64,000 bases of DNA from an uncultured Dehalococcoidia bacterium (GCA_958296105.1 OY282441.1:2253800-2317799); one strand, 5' to 3'; shown: positions 24,570 to 34,088, counted from the stretch's first letter. Numbers and translations: made by a program. The notes: generated by a model from the letters alone, not told the origin.

Positions 24570-25375
24570 CAGGCGTTACGTAAGACCCCTCTCCCTTTGA
24601 GGGAGAGGGTGACGCCCACGCGCAAAACGAAAGCCCCCACTCCCAGCTTGTCAGGCGTTACGTAAATCCCCTCTCCATTGACAGGCGTTATTGTAAATCC
24701 CCTCTCCCAGCTTGACAGGCGTTACGTAAATCCCCTCTCCCTTCGAGGGAGAGGGTTAGGGTGAGGGTGACGCCCACCCGCAAAACGAAAGCCCCGTCTC
24801 CCAGCTTGTCAGGCGTTGCGTAAATTCCCCCTCCCAGCCTGTCAGGCGTTATTGTAAATCCCCTCTCCCTTTGAGGGAGAGGGTTAGGGTGAGGGTGAGG
24901 GTGACGCCCACCCGCAAAACGAAAGCCCCGTCTCCCAGCTTGTCAGGCGTTGCGTAAATTCCCCCTCCCAGATTGACAGGCGTTGCGTAAATCCCCCTCC
25001 CTTTGAGGGAGAGGGTCAGAGTGAGGGTGACACCCACGCGCAAAACGAAAGCCCCACTCCCAGCTTGTCAGGCGTTACGTAAATCCCCTCTCCCTTTGAG
25101 GGAGAGGGTTAGGGTGAGGGTGACACCCGACCCTCAAACGAAAGCCCCCACTCCCAGCTTGTCAGGCGTTACGTAAATCCCCTCTCCATTGACAGGCGTT
25201 ATTGTAAATCCCCTCTCCCTTCGAGGGAGAGGGTTAGGGTGAGGGTGACATCCACCCGCGTTACATAAGCCCCCTCTCCTAGCTTGTCAGGCGTTGCGAA
25301 AATCCCCCCTTCCCATATTGTCAGGCGTTACGTAAATCCCCTCTCCCTTTGAGGGAGAGGGTTAGGGTGAGGGTG
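24570..25375. repeat. Composite intergenic repeat array (about 800 bases)
   Basis: The gap between the dehydratase gene and the GGT gene is almost entirely repeats. Thirteen CAGGCGTT(A/G) boxes alternate with seven copies of a palindrome (CTCTCCCTTTGAGGGAGAG, some with TTCGA) that is followed by GGGTTAGGGTGAGGGTGA, and with GACGCCCACCCGCAAAACGAAAGCCCC segments. Unit lengths are irregular (about 30 to 115 bases). Single copies of the palindrome also occur at 34361-34403 and, degenerate, at 35073-35106. No gene is supported here; short ORFs are translations of the repeat. It behaves like a REP/MITE-type family. Confidence 0.9.
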
Positions 25376-25403
25376 AAGCCCCGCGCGCACCTCCCTTCTA
25401 GCT

Positions 25404-27095
25404 GTGGTAGGATTGCCATATGTCGCCGAACTCGCCGACGGAGGTTCAGCATGGCAGCCGCAGCCAGACCACGCATACAGACCGGACGCAGCACAGTTTA
25501 CACCAACGGGGGAGTCCGTGGCTTCGATCTCCCCGCTTGCCGCGTCCGCCGGCGTTCGAACGCTCGCGGACGGAGGCAATGCGTTCGATGCCGCCGTCGC
25601 CACCGCCGCGGTCGAGGCGGTAACAGTCCCCCCCGCCTGCGGAGTCGGCGGCGAGCCGTTCGCCATCATGTACGATGCGAAGTCTGGCGAGGTCCACGGA
25701 CTGAACGGCAGCGGTCGAGCGCCTTTGGCGGCAAGCCGAGAGTTCTTCGTCGAGCGCGGCAACGAGTTCATGCCCCTAGAAGGCCCGCTCGCGGCGGCGA
25801 TACCCGGCGAGGTTCTCGCGTGGGAGCAGATAGCCGAGCGCTTCGGGAGCAGACCGCTGTCGAAGCTGCTCGAACCCGCTATCCAGTACGCCGAGGATGG
25901 ATTCGCCGTCAGCGAGCAGCTTGCGGGCGGCTTCGACGCCCTGAACCGCAAGCTGGCGCAGTTCCCAGACTCGCGCGACATCTTCACGCGAGATGGCAGA
26001 CCGCTTCTTACGGGAGAGACACTCGTACAGAAGAATCTGGCGCGCACACTGAAGACAGTCGCGCGCGGCGGCGCTGAGGCTTTCTACAAAGGCGACGTCG
26101 GCAGGGAGATGGCGCGCGCGATTCAGGCCGCCGGAGGTCTCTACACGGCGGAAGAGATCGCAGAACACCAGAACACCTGGTACCAGCCGCCCATCTCCAC
26201 CACGTACAGAGGCCACACCGTTTACGAGACCGCGCCCCCGTCTCAGGGCCTCGTGCTGTTGGAGATGCTCAACATACTGGAGGGGTTCGACATCGGCGCT
26301 ATGGGCTTCTACAACGCCGAGTCGGTGCATACGATGGTCGAAGCGAAGAAGCTCGCTTTCGCAGACCGCAACCGCTGCGCGGGCGACCCCGACTTCGTCT
26401 CCATGCCGCTGTCCGAGCTGGTATCCAAGCCGTTCGCCGCTCGTCGCCGCCGCCTGATTACGTCCGTCGCCGCCAGCGGCGACGCCGAGCCGCTGCCGCT
26501 GGCAGGAGACGGCAACACCAGCTACTTCTGCGTGGTGGACGCGGAGGGCAGCGCGCTGTCGTTCATCCACAGCCTGTCCATGGGGTTCGGAAGCGGCTTC
26601 GTCGCCGGCAGCACCGGCGTGCTGCTGAACAACCGCATAGGTCGCGGATTCAGCCTCGTGGAAGGCCATCCCAACGTGATCGAAGGCGGCAAGCGCGCGA
26701 TGCACACGCTCAACGCCTACATGGTGATGCGCGAGGGCAGGCCGTACCTGATTGGTGGAACGCCGGGTGGGGACAGGCAGATCGCTTGGAACGCGCAGGT
26801 CGTCACGAACGTTCTCGACCACGGCATGAGCGCGCAGGAAGCGGTGGAGGCGCCCAGGTGGACGTCCACCCCCGGCACCGACCCGCACAACGTGAATGAC
26901 CCGTTCGCCCTGGATCTCGAAGGCGGCATGGACCCGGACGACATAGACGACCTTCGCGCCAGGGGCCATCAGGTCACTGCCCATCCCGGCAGGGTGTTCG
27001 GCGGCTCAGCCAAGCTGATCGTAATAGACCCTGCCACCAGCGTTCGATCCGCCGGCTCCGATCCCAGAACGGACGGCCACGCGGCGGCAGTATAG
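25404..27095 (+). CDS. ggt: Gamma-glutamyltransferase family protein
   Basis: 563 residues. The proenzyme cleaves itself before a conserved Thr; here that is GDGNTSYFCVVDAEG, with NTS in the usual place. Other features: ADGGNAFDAAVATAAVEAVTVPPACGVGGE near the N terminus and GSGFVAGSTGVLLNNR and IGGTPGGDRQ late. No signal peptide is visible, unlike secreted GGTs. The start is uncertain: GTG at 25404 lacks a clear ribosome site. It lies right after the repeat array. Confidence 0.88.
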   Translation: MVGLPYVAELADGGSAWQPQPDHAYRPDAAQFTPTGESVASISPLAASAGVRTLADGGNAFDAAVATAAVEAVTVPPACGVGGEPFAIMYDAKSGEVHGLNGSGRAPLAASREFFVERGNEFMPLEGPLAAAIPGEVLAWEQIAERFGSRPLSKLLEPAIQYAEDGFAVSEQLAGGFDALNRKLAQFPDSRDIFTRDGRPLLTGETLVQKNLARTLKTVARGGAEAFYKGDVGREMARAIQAAGGLYTAEEIAEHQNTWYQPPISTTYRGHTVYETAPPSQGLVLLEMLNILEGFDIGAMGFYNAESVHTMVEAKKLAFADRNRCAGDPDFVSMPLSELVSKPFAARRRRLITSVAASGDAEPLPLAGDGNTSYFCVVDAEGSALSFIHSLSMGFGSGFVAGSTGVLLNNRIGRGFSLVEGHPNVIEGGKRAMHTLNAYMVMREGRPYLIGGTPGGDRQIAWNAQVVTNVLDHGMSAQEAVEAPRWTSTPGTDPHNVNDPFALDLEGGMDPDDIDDLRARGHQVTAHPGRVFGGSAKLIVIDPATSVRSAGSDPRTDGHAAAV

Positions 27096-27209
27096 CTGCC
27101 AAGCACGATTTTCGAGGAGTGAGCAGTGAGAGCCACACCCAAACCGCCGCGTTGATAACCTGCTTGGACTTTGCAAATTTCTTGTACTACTGTAGATAGG
27201 AGAAAGAAA

Positions 27210-27815
27210 ATGGTTAACTCTAATGGTGGAAACTCGTGGGTGCCTCGAACCCGAACGCGCCGCAACCTCGAAGCCGAAGTCCGCGAAATCGCAGCCGAGT
27301 TCGCCGCTCTGTCCAGACGGCTGAACGGAGTCTTGGCAGAGCTGGACACGCCCTCGGAGATGCCCGCGCCGCCTTCCCCAAAACCCGCGCCCACGCCCCC
27401 CGCCCAGACGGTGACGACCATGAAGGGCGCGACCCCCTTGGAGATGGCATGTCCCGAGTGCGGCGGCTACAAAGCGCGCAACTTCCCTCTGTGCACTGCC
27501 TGCGTTCAGGCGAAGATACACGAGAACGACTACGACAACTGCCCCGAGTGCAACGCCAAGAAAGAGCGCAGACATCCCCTTTGCCGCAATTGCAGCACGG
27601 GACGCATGGCAGAAACGGACGGGCGAACCACCTGCTCCAAGTGCGGCGCGCCCAAGTCCCCGCGCTTCCCACTCTGCCAAGCCTGCGAACGCGCTCAGTA
27701 CGACCCGGACAACTTCGATCAGTGTCCGCGCTGCGGAGCCACCAAAGACGCCCATTATCAGGTCTGCTACCACTGCCACACCGAGAATCGGAGAATGTCC
27801 GAGCTGCCGTACTGA
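27210..27815 (+). CDS. Protein with four tandem zinc ribbons
   Basis: 201 residues. Residues 1-75 carry a short helical segment (LEAEVREIAAEFAALSRRLNG) and a Pro/Ala/Thr-rich linker. Then come four regular units of the form C-x2-C-x10-C-x2-C, each with a Lys in the middle (CPECGGYKARNFPLCTAC, CPECNAKKERRHPLCRNC and two more), separated by 17-20 residues. This looks like a nucleic-acid- or protein-binding zinc protein; no family name is known to me. AGGAGAAAGAAA precedes the ATG at 27210. Confidence 0.75.
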   Translation: MVNSNGGNSWVPRTRTRRNLEAEVREIAAEFAALSRRLNGVLAELDTPSEMPAPPSPKPAPTPPAQTVTTMKGATPLEMACPECGGYKARNFPLCTACVQAKIHENDYDNCPECNAKKERRHPLCRNCSTGRMAETDGRTTCSKCGAPKSPRFPLCQACERAQYDPDNFDQCPRCGATKDAHYQVCYHCHTENRRMSELPY

Positions 27816-27875
27816 ACCCTACGCCCGTAGAGCGCGCGTATAGACGCTGAGCGCAGCCATAGAGGAGAAAACGCC

Positions 27876-29081
27876 ATGAACTTCGGCTTGCTATTCGAGA
27901 TGCAGCGCCCCTTCGAGGGCAGCGACATCGACTGGAACACCCTATACAAGGAGACCCTCGACCAGTGCGAGCTGGCGGACAGAGTCGGCTTCGATAGGCT
28001 GTGGTTCGTAGAACACCACTTCCTGCTCGGATTCTCCGGCTCACCGTGTCCCGAGGTCATCTTCGGCGCGCTCAGCCAGCGCACCAAGAACATCAGAATC
28101 GGATTCGGAGTCTCCATACTGCCCCACGCCCACCCGGTGCGTATAGCCGAGAGGGTGGCGATGGTGGATCAGCTGACCGATGGGCGCGTCGAGTTCGGCA
28201 CCGGCCGCTCCAACGCCTACGAGCAGATGGGTCTAGGCGTGGACCCCAGAGACACGCGCGACATGTGGGCTGAGTCGATCTCGATGCTGCCTCGCATATG
28301 GCAGTCGTCGGACGAGTTCTCGTGGGATGGCAAATTCTGGAACGTGCCGCCCCGCCGCGTGCTGCCCAAGCTGGTGCAGAAGCCGCACCCGAACATGTAT
28401 CTGGCATGTACCCAGTCCAGCAGCTTCGATCTGGCGGCGCAGAAAGGCATAGGCGTACTCTCTTCCGCCTCGTATGCGACCTCCGTTCTGGCAGACCACG
28501 TGAAGACGTACAAGAAGAACATCCAGAACGCCGAACCCGTTGGCGCGTTCACGACCAACTACTGGGCGAACAACGTCCATGCCTTCTGCGGACCGGACAA
28601 TCAGGAGGCTAGGGAGCTGGCAGCCGAGTCTATGAAAACCTTCTTCGGCCCTGACAAGCCATACATCGCCGGGCGCGTCGGAGCCTACGAAGAGCTTCTC
28701 GAAGCGTGGGGCGGCGTTCCCGAACACCTCAGGGCAGACTTCGGGCGCTGGCTTCGACAGTCGGACGAAGCGCACAAAGAGCAGGCAGCCGAAGTCGGCA
28801 TCTCGCTAGACTCCGGCCCCGGCGCCGCCAGAGCCGCCATCGCAGAGCTGGACCCCAACACCCTCGCCGACCGCGCAGTCACCATAGCAGGCGACCCGGA
28901 GAGCTGCATCCGCGCAATCCAGATGTACGACGAGATCGGCGTGGACGAGGTAATGATGATCATTCAGACCGAGACCATCCCGCACGAAAAGGTGATGAGC
29001 GCCATAGAGCTGTTCGGCACAGAGGTATTTCCTGCGGTGCGCGAGATGCAGAGAGAGAAGCAGGCAGTGGTGGGCGACTAG
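27876..29081 (+). CDS. LLM-class flavin-dependent oxidoreductase
   Basis: 401 residues. MNFGLLFEMQRPFEG starts the barrel; FDRLWFVEHHFLLGFSGSP, IGFGVSILPHAHPVRIAERVAMVDQLTDGRVEFGTGRS are characteristic of the bacterial luciferase-like group. Only about 24% of positions appear shared with the other LLM protein at 20447, judged by eye, so they are distinct subfamilies. AGAGGAG lies upstream of the ATG. It probably forms an operon with the SMP-30-like gene 31 bases downstream, suggesting oxidation followed by lactone opening, which is an inference. Confidence 0.87.
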   Translation: MNFGLLFEMQRPFEGSDIDWNTLYKETLDQCELADRVGFDRLWFVEHHFLLGFSGSPCPEVIFGALSQRTKNIRIGFGVSILPHAHPVRIAERVAMVDQLTDGRVEFGTGRSNAYEQMGLGVDPRDTRDMWAESISMLPRIWQSSDEFSWDGKFWNVPPRRVLPKLVQKPHPNMYLACTQSSSFDLAAQKGIGVLSSASYATSVLADHVKTYKKNIQNAEPVGAFTTNYWANNVHAFCGPDNQEARELAAESMKTFFGPDKPYIAGRVGAYEELLEAWGGVPEHLRADFGRWLRQSDEAHKEQAAEVGISLDSGPGAARAAIAELDPNTLADRAVTIAGDPESCIRAIQMYDEIGVDEVMMIIQTETIPHEKVMSAIELFGTEVFPAVREMQREKQAVVGD

Positions 29082-29112
29082 AGCGGACGAGTATCGAGAA
29101 GGGAGATACCCC

Positions 29113-30009
29113 ATGCCCATCGAACGAATCTCAGCGCATCTGGAACGGCTGCTTGCGCCGGATCAGCAGATCGAAGAGCTGTCCGTCGGTTACGGCGGCG
29201 ATGGCGGCCCAGCCGAGGGACCGCTATGGTGGAGCGAGCGCGGCTGTCTGCTGTTCAGCGACATCCACAACAACCGCAGGATGAAGTGGGATCCGTCAGA
29301 GGGCGCGTCCGTCTTTCAGCAGCCTACGAACCACGCCAACGGGCTGACCCGCGATCTCAAGGGAAGGCTGCTGGCATGTGAGCATAGCACACGGCGCGTC
29401 ACCCGACAGGATGCAGACGGCGAGATAACCGTGATCGCCAGCAGCTATCGGGGGCGCAGGCTCAACCGTCCCAACGATGTGGTGGTCGGATCCGACGGCA
29501 GCATCTACTTCACCGACCCCGGCGCGCCCGCGCCCGGCCTCGACCTCGACTACTCGGGCGTCTACATGGTCTCGCCCGACCTCGGATCCATAACGCTGCT
29601 CGTGTCCGACTTCGTGACGCCGAACGGCATAGCCTTCTCGCCGGACGAGAGCGTCCTGTACGTCAACGACACGCGCCGCCAGCACGTCCGCGCCTTCGAC
29701 GTGATGCCCACAGGCGCCCTCGCCCTCGCCTCCGACCGCGTACTGTGCGACCTGAGCGGCGAGCGCCCCGGCGTTCCCGACGGCATGAAGGTGGACGTGG
29801 AGGGCAACATATACTGCGGCGGCTCGGGCGGAATCTGGGTGATCGCCCCGGACGGCAGCCACCTCGCCACAATCGTACACGGATACGACGCCACCACCAA
29901 CGTGGCATTCGGCGGAGACGACTGGAAGACGCTCTTCTTCACCACGTGGAACACGCTGGGCAGAGTGCGCGTGAACATCCCCGGCATACCCGTTCCCACC
30001 GACAGGTAG
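29113..30009 (+). CDS. SMP-30/gluconolactonase family beta-propeller hydrolase
   Basis: 298 residues. Blade motifs include EGPLWWSERGCLLFSDIHNNR with the metal-binding Glu, NRPNDVVVGSDGSIYFTDP with the conserved Asn-Asp, and PDGMKVDVEGNIYCGG with the second Asp. These are the calcium/zinc ligands of SMP-30 lactonases. The gene ends inside one copy of a 36-bp repeat that is also found at the end of the convergent MFS gene. Confidence 0.87.
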   Translation: MPIERISAHLERLLAPDQQIEELSVGYGGDGGPAEGPLWWSERGCLLFSDIHNNRRMKWDPSEGASVFQQPTNHANGLTRDLKGRLLACEHSTRRVTRQDADGEITVIASSYRGRRLNRPNDVVVGSDGSIYFTDPGAPAPGLDLDYSGVYMVSPDLGSITLLVSDFVTPNGIAFSPDESVLYVNDTRRQHVRAFDVMPTGALALASDRVLCDLSGERPGVPDGMKVDVEGNIYCGGSGGIWVIAPDGSHLATIVHGYDATTNVAFGGDDWKTLFFTTWNTLGRVRVNIPGIPVPTDR

Positions 30010-30108
30010 ACTCTATAGAGTTGTCGTTCGCTCCGCCTCGCTAAGCGCGCCCATGAGATTCACCCTCGCTGAACAGGTAGACTCTATGGAGTTGTCGTTC
30101 GCTCCGCC
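30002..30108. repeat. 36-base direct repeat at two convergent gene ends
   Basis: ACAGGTAGACTCTAT(A/G)GAGTTG... occurs at 30002-30037 and 30073-30108 with one mismatch. The first copy contains the SMP-30 stop codon; the second contains the MFS stop codon on the other strand and encodes its last residues. The inner part ACTCTATAGAGT of copy 1 is palindromic. Confidence 0.85.
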
Positions 30109-31469
30109 GCCGTCCCCAGCGGCGCCTTTGGCTTCTTCACGAACAGCATCAGAAACGCGCCGAGATAGCTGAGAACCGCGAAAGTGGTGAACGGGACGAC
30201 GTAACTTCCTGTGGTGTCGAACATGTAGCCCGCGAACAGGGGCGCGAATATCATGGCCACGTTCATAGGCAGCTGCGATATGCCCATGATCGTGGCGAAC
30301 GCCTTGCGCCCGAAGTACTCTCCCCTAATGGCGGTCGTCAGCGGAATGCGTCCGCCGAAGCCTATCCCGTACAGCAGCGCGAACACATACGCCATCAGAA
30401 CACTGTCGAACAGCGCGATGATCAGTATTCCAGTCGCCTGAACGAACAGGAAGAAGGCTATCAGCAGTATCTTGGGCAGCCTGTCCGCGAAGTAGCCAGA
30501 TACGAACATCGTGGGCAGCGCGACGAGCGTGTACGCCGAGTCCACCAGCCCCGCCTCGGTGAGCGTCATGCCCGTATCGGTCAGCTTGGGCGCCAGATGA
30601 AGCGCGAGCGTGACGATGGCCACGCTGGACGCGACCTGAGCTATCGTCAGCATCCAGAACGCCGGCGTCTTGAGCGCCTGAATCGCCGTGAAGTCCGGCT
30701 CTTCGTCTTGGGCTGTCGCCGAAGCGTCCGAGCGCCGCGCGTCGGGGGGGATGCCGTCCGGCGTCAGCCCCATGTCCTCCGGGCGCGTGCGGATCACCTT
30801 CGTCACCGGGCCGATTATCACCAGCAGGAACAAGCCGATTCCCAGCGCCACGCTGTCCAGTCCGAGCCTCTCGATCGCCAGCGCGAACGCGGGTACGAGA
30901 AATCCGCCGAACTGAATGCCGGACATGGACATCGCCATGGCCATCGAGCGCTTGCGGTTGAACCAGTTGTTTATCATGGCGATCAGCGCAAGCCAGCCGC
31001 CGAGTCCGGATCCCAAAGTGGTGAGTACGAACGAAGCGTAGAAGTGGATGAGGCTTTCGTCCACAGACGAAAAGGGCAGGAAGCGCAGGCTAGAGTCCAG
31101 CCAAGACAGCAGCCCCATCTGGCCGAGAGTCTCTATCTGAGAGAGCCAGACGAACCCAAGCCCCATCAGGATGTATCCGATCAGCACCATGCGCCTGGTG
31201 CCCACGCGGTCCACGAGGACGCCCTCGATGGGGCCGAGGATTGCGCCCTCGACGCGCGCCAGCGAGAACGCGCCCGAAAGCGCGGTGCGGCTCCAGCCGA
31301 ACTGACGCTCCAGAGCCACCAGCATAGTCCCCAGCCCGCGGAACACCGTCAGCGACATCAGCGCCAGCATGAACGAGGACAGCCCCACGAGCCACCAGCC
31401 GTAGAACACGCCGCTCAGCCTTCCGGAGACATTCCTAGCTGACATGTCGGTCAACAGTCGTCGACGCAT
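30084..31469 (-). CDS. Major facilitator superfamily transporter
   Basis: 461 residues with about 12 hydrophobic helices. The N-terminal loop motif RVEGAILGPIEGVLVDRVGTRRM corresponds to the MFS signature between helices 2 and 3; a central charged loop (RRSDASATAQDEEPD) separates the halves. It resembles monocarboxylate/oxalate-formate type antiporters (OFA). The C-terminal AAERTTTP is encoded by the 36-base repeat. Confidence 0.85.
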   Translation of the reverse strand: MRRRLLTDMSARNVSGRLSGVFYGWWLVGLSSFMLALMSLTVFRGLGTMLVALERQFGWSRTALSGAFSLARVEGAILGPIEGVLVDRVGTRRMVLIGYILMGLGFVWLSQIETLGQMGLLSWLDSSLRFLPFSSVDESLIHFYASFVLTTLGSGLGGWLALIAMINNWFNRKRSMAMAMSMSGIQFGGFLVPAFALAIERLGLDSVALGIGLFLLVIIGPVTKVIRTRPEDMGLTPDGIPPDARRSDASATAQDEEPDFTAIQALKTPAFWMLTIAQVASSVAIVTLALHLAPKLTDTGMTLTEAGLVDSAYTLVALPTMFVSGYFADRLPKILLIAFFLFVQATGILIIALFDSVLMAYVFALLYGIGFGGRIPLTTAIRGEYFGRKAFATIMGISQLPMNVAMIFAPLFAGYMFDTTGSYVVPFTTFAVLSYLGAFLMLFVKKPKAPLGTAAERTTTP

Positions 31470-31585
31470 CTGTATGACTCATCCCCTCGGCTTTTCTGGA
31501 TGCGCGGGCGCAGCCAACAGAGATTAGCACATGCCCCAGCCGTCACAACAGACCCTTGGAGTTGCGAGGATAGGCGATTGCACTT

Positions 31586-32404
31586 CTAGTAGTACACGAA
31601 ATCGCCCGCTCCCCCAGTGGCTGCGACAAGCTCGCCCGTGACCGCCCATGACCTGTCCGAGGCAAGGAAGGTTGCGAGATAGGCGATCTCCTCGGCATCG
31701 ACCATGCGCCCTATGGCGTTGCCGCTTGGGGAATCGGGGGCGAAGTCTCGCCGCTCCATCTCCTCCGCCGAGATTCCCAGCTCTCCCCCTCGCGCCGACA
31801 GCAGGCCCGGGGTGCGCTCGGTGCGCGTGGTTCCCGGGTGAATGCAGTTGACCGTTATCCCGAACCGCCCCAGCTGAAGCGCGAGCGTCTTGGTCATATG
31901 CACCATCGAGGTGTTGCGCGCGCCGCCGCTGAGGTTGCCCGCTCGCCGCGCGTTCGCGCCGCTTATGTTGATGATCCTGCCCCAGCCCTGCTCTTTGAGG
32001 TGGGGAATGGCAGCTTTGGCGCAGCGGAGCGCGCCCACGTACTTGACGTCGAAGTCGGTTAGCAGGTCGGCTTCGTTCACCGTCTCCACCGGGCCGACCG
32101 CCGAGGCCGACCCGCCAGGATACGAGGCGCTGTTGATCAGTATGTGCAGCCCGCCCAGCGCCGCCGCCGCCTCCTCGACCATGCGCTCGACCTGCTCGGT
32201 GCTGGTGGCGTCGAACACCAGCGGAAACGCGCGTCGCCCCGTCCGCTCGGCTATCTCCGATGCGCTCCGCTCCAGCTGCTCCGCGTTTCGCGCCGCGATC
32301 GCCACGTCCACACCTTCGCGCGCCAGATCCAGCGCAATCGCCTTGCCTATGCCGCGGCTTCCGCCCGCTACCAGCGCCAATTTGCCGTCCAGTCCCATAT
32401 CCAT
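31586..32404 (-). CDS. Short-chain dehydrogenase/reductase
   Basis: 272 residues. The NAD(P)-binding GGSRGIGKAIA is near the N terminus, NSASY replaces the usual NNAG, and the active site region is IINISGANARRAGN...ARNTSMVHMTK: the usual YxxxK Tyr position is Asn/Thr-Ser-Met-Val here, with Lys retained, so the classical Ser-Tyr-Lys triad is altered. The ATG at 32404 follows GGAGG at eight bases. The substrate is unknown. Confidence 0.85.
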   Translation of the reverse strand: MDMGLDGKLALVAGGSRGIGKAIALDLAREGVDVAIAARNAEQLERSASEIAERTGRRAFPLVFDATSTEQVERMVEEAAAALGGLHILINSASYPGGSASAVGPVETVNEADLLTDFDVKYVGALRCAKAAIPHLKEQGWGRIINISGANARRAGNLSGGARNTSMVHMTKTLALQLGRFGITVNCIHPGTTRTERTPGLLSARGGELGISAEEMERRDFAPDSPSGNAIGRMVDAEEIAYLATFLASDRSWAVTGELVAATGGAGDFVYY

Positions 32405-32526
32405 TGCGCGCGCCTCCTCATGCGTGTCCACTTCTCTTTACATTCTAACCCAGAGCGCGCCCACTCCGCCCCCAATCTGCCGCCAAGCGGCTTGCGGCTG
32501 CCGGTGACTGCCATACATGCCTTCAG

Positions 32527-32564
32527 TTAACACACTTGCAACATTTCTGAAATAAAAGTTTACA
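32527..32564 (+). promoter_or_regulatory. Four-box GlnR-like operator upstream of amt
   Basis: TTAAC (32527), GCAAC (32538), GAAAT (32549) and TTACA (32560) start exactly 11 bases apart. This matches the known geometry of GlnR operators (gTnAc-n6-GaAAc, repeated). A weak -10 (AACAAT, 32583-32588) follows. The same four-box layout is upstream of the first glnA. The protein that binds it is not in the window. Confidence 0.6.
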
Positions 32565-32645
32565 CCCAAGAAAAAAAACGGAAACAATCGCCCGCTATTC
32601 TCCCTGCACGTAAAGACAAGAGTCTGCTTCGAGGAGGTGCAGCAA

Positions 32646-33956
32646 TTGAGTAAGACAGGACTCCTGATCGTCACGCCGTTTAGGCTTCGGCTTTTTGCGG
32701 TGGCGCTTTTGGGAATCGGCATATTCTTCGGAAGTATCGGAGTGGCTTACGCCGATGGCCACGATATCGTAGACGCCAAGCTGAACGACTTCGTGACCGT
32801 GGTCGCCTCGGCCCTCGTGTTCTTCATGCAGGCTGGGTTCGCGTTCCTCGGCGCCGGCCTGATCCGCTCGAAGAACACCATCAACTACATGACCAAGTCC
32901 TTCTTGGACTTCTGCATAGCCTCGCTCGGATTCTGGGCGTTCGGATTCGCTCTTATGATGGGCGGAGGCGCCGCCTCCGGCTTCATCGGACTAGAGGGGT
33001 TCTTCCTCGTCGACTTCAGCGATTCCGAGCTCGTTGGCTGGTTCTTCCAGATGGTATTCGCCGGAACCGCCGCAACGATAATCGCGGGCGCAATGGCGGA
33101 GCGCACCAAGATCAACGCCTACTTCGCGTACAGCTTCTTGGTCGGCGCGGTCGTCTATCCCATCTATGGCCATTGGGCTTGGAGCGAAGACGGCTGGCTG
33201 ACGAAGATCGGCCCCGGCATGGCAGACTACGCCGGCTCCGCGGTCGTCCACATGATAGGCGGCTTCCTCGCGCTTGCGGGCGCGCTGGTGGTTGGCCCCA
33301 GAAACGGCTTCCGCGAAGGCGCGAACCTGCGCGGACACAACATCCCCTTCGTGGTCATCGGCACCTTCATACTCTTCTTCGGATGGTTCGGATTCAACGT
33401 CAACTCCGACAGCCTGGGCCTGAACGCGGTCAACACGCTGCTGGCAGGCGCCGCCGGCGCCACTTCGGCCATCTACATCACCCTGCTTCGGACGGGCAAG
33501 GCAGACATCGAGATGGCGTGCAACGGCGCGCTGGCGGGACTCGTAGGCATAACCGCGGGTTGCGCGTACGTCGACCCTTGGGCGGCGGTTGTCATCGGCC
33601 TGCTCGCCGGCGGAATAATGATCGCGGGCGTGAGCTTCGTCAAGAACGTAGTCAAGGCTGACGACCCCGTTGGCGCGGTCGCAGTACACGGCATCTGCGG
33701 CGCGTGGGGCGTCCTCGCAGTCGGAATCTTCGCATCCGGCGATGACGTATCCGGGCTGATCGCCGGAAACGCCGCCCAGCTTCTGCCGCAGATCGTCGGC
33801 ATCGTCGTGGCGATAGCTTGGGGCTTGGGCGTCGGCTTCGTCATGTTCAAGGCCATAGACCTGACCATGGGCCTGCGCGCCTCAGACGAAGAGCAGGCAG
33901 ACGGCTTGGACGAGCCGGAGCATGGCGCAGCGGCGTACCCCGAGCTGGCGAGCTAA
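32646..33956 (+). CDS. amt: Ammonium transporter
   Basis: 436 residues. A signal-like first helix ends in AYA-DG, then eleven membrane segments. Key Amt residues: the twin pore histidines in VVHMIGGF and VAVHGICGAWG, and the signature region DYAGSAVVHMIGGFLALAGALVVGPR. The start is taken as the TTG at 32646 with GGAGG eight bases before it; a GTG at 32637 overlaps that site. The C-terminal tail is short and acidic. No glnK follows, which is unusual. Preceded by the four-box operator. Confidence 0.94.
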   Translation: MSKTGLLIVTPFRLRLFAVALLGIGIFFGSIGVAYADGHDIVDAKLNDFVTVVASALVFFMQAGFAFLGAGLIRSKNTINYMTKSFLDFCIASLGFWAFGFALMMGGGAASGFIGLEGFFLVDFSDSELVGWFFQMVFAGTAATIIAGAMAERTKINAYFAYSFLVGAVVYPIYGHWAWSEDGWLTKIGPGMADYAGSAVVHMIGGFLALAGALVVGPRNGFREGANLRGHNIPFVVIGTFILFFGWFGFNVNSDSLGLNAVNTLLAGAAGATSAIYITLLRTGKADIEMACNGALAGLVGITAGCAYVDPWAAVVIGLLAGGIMIAGVSFVKNVVKADDPVGAVAVHGICGAWGVLAVGIFASGDDVSGLIAGNAAQLLPQIVGIVVAIAWGLGVGFVMFKAIDLTMGLRASDEEQADGLDEPEHGAAAYPELAS

Positions 33957-34012
33957 GCGACATAGAGCCAAGCCCATCCGCCGAGCTTGGCATTAAAAGC
34001 GATTACATTTCC

Positions 34013-34059
34013 AAAAGGTCCTGACCACTCCAAGGGGGCTTGAGCGGTCGGGACCTTTT
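34013..34059 (+). terminator. Terminator downstream of amt
   Basis: AAAAGGTCC(T)GACC pairs with GGTC(G)GGACCTTTT, a 14-bp stem with one T-G pair, ending in TTTT-C-CTATT. It is symmetrical and could stop transcription in both directions. Confidence 0.8.
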
Positions 34060-34088
34060 CCTATTGGGGGAGCAGGGGAGTCACTGCG

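Noticed and set aside
24570-25375. Possible CRISPR array
   Set aside because: Repeats are irregular in length, palindromic and nested, spacers are themselves repeats, and there are no cas genes nearby.
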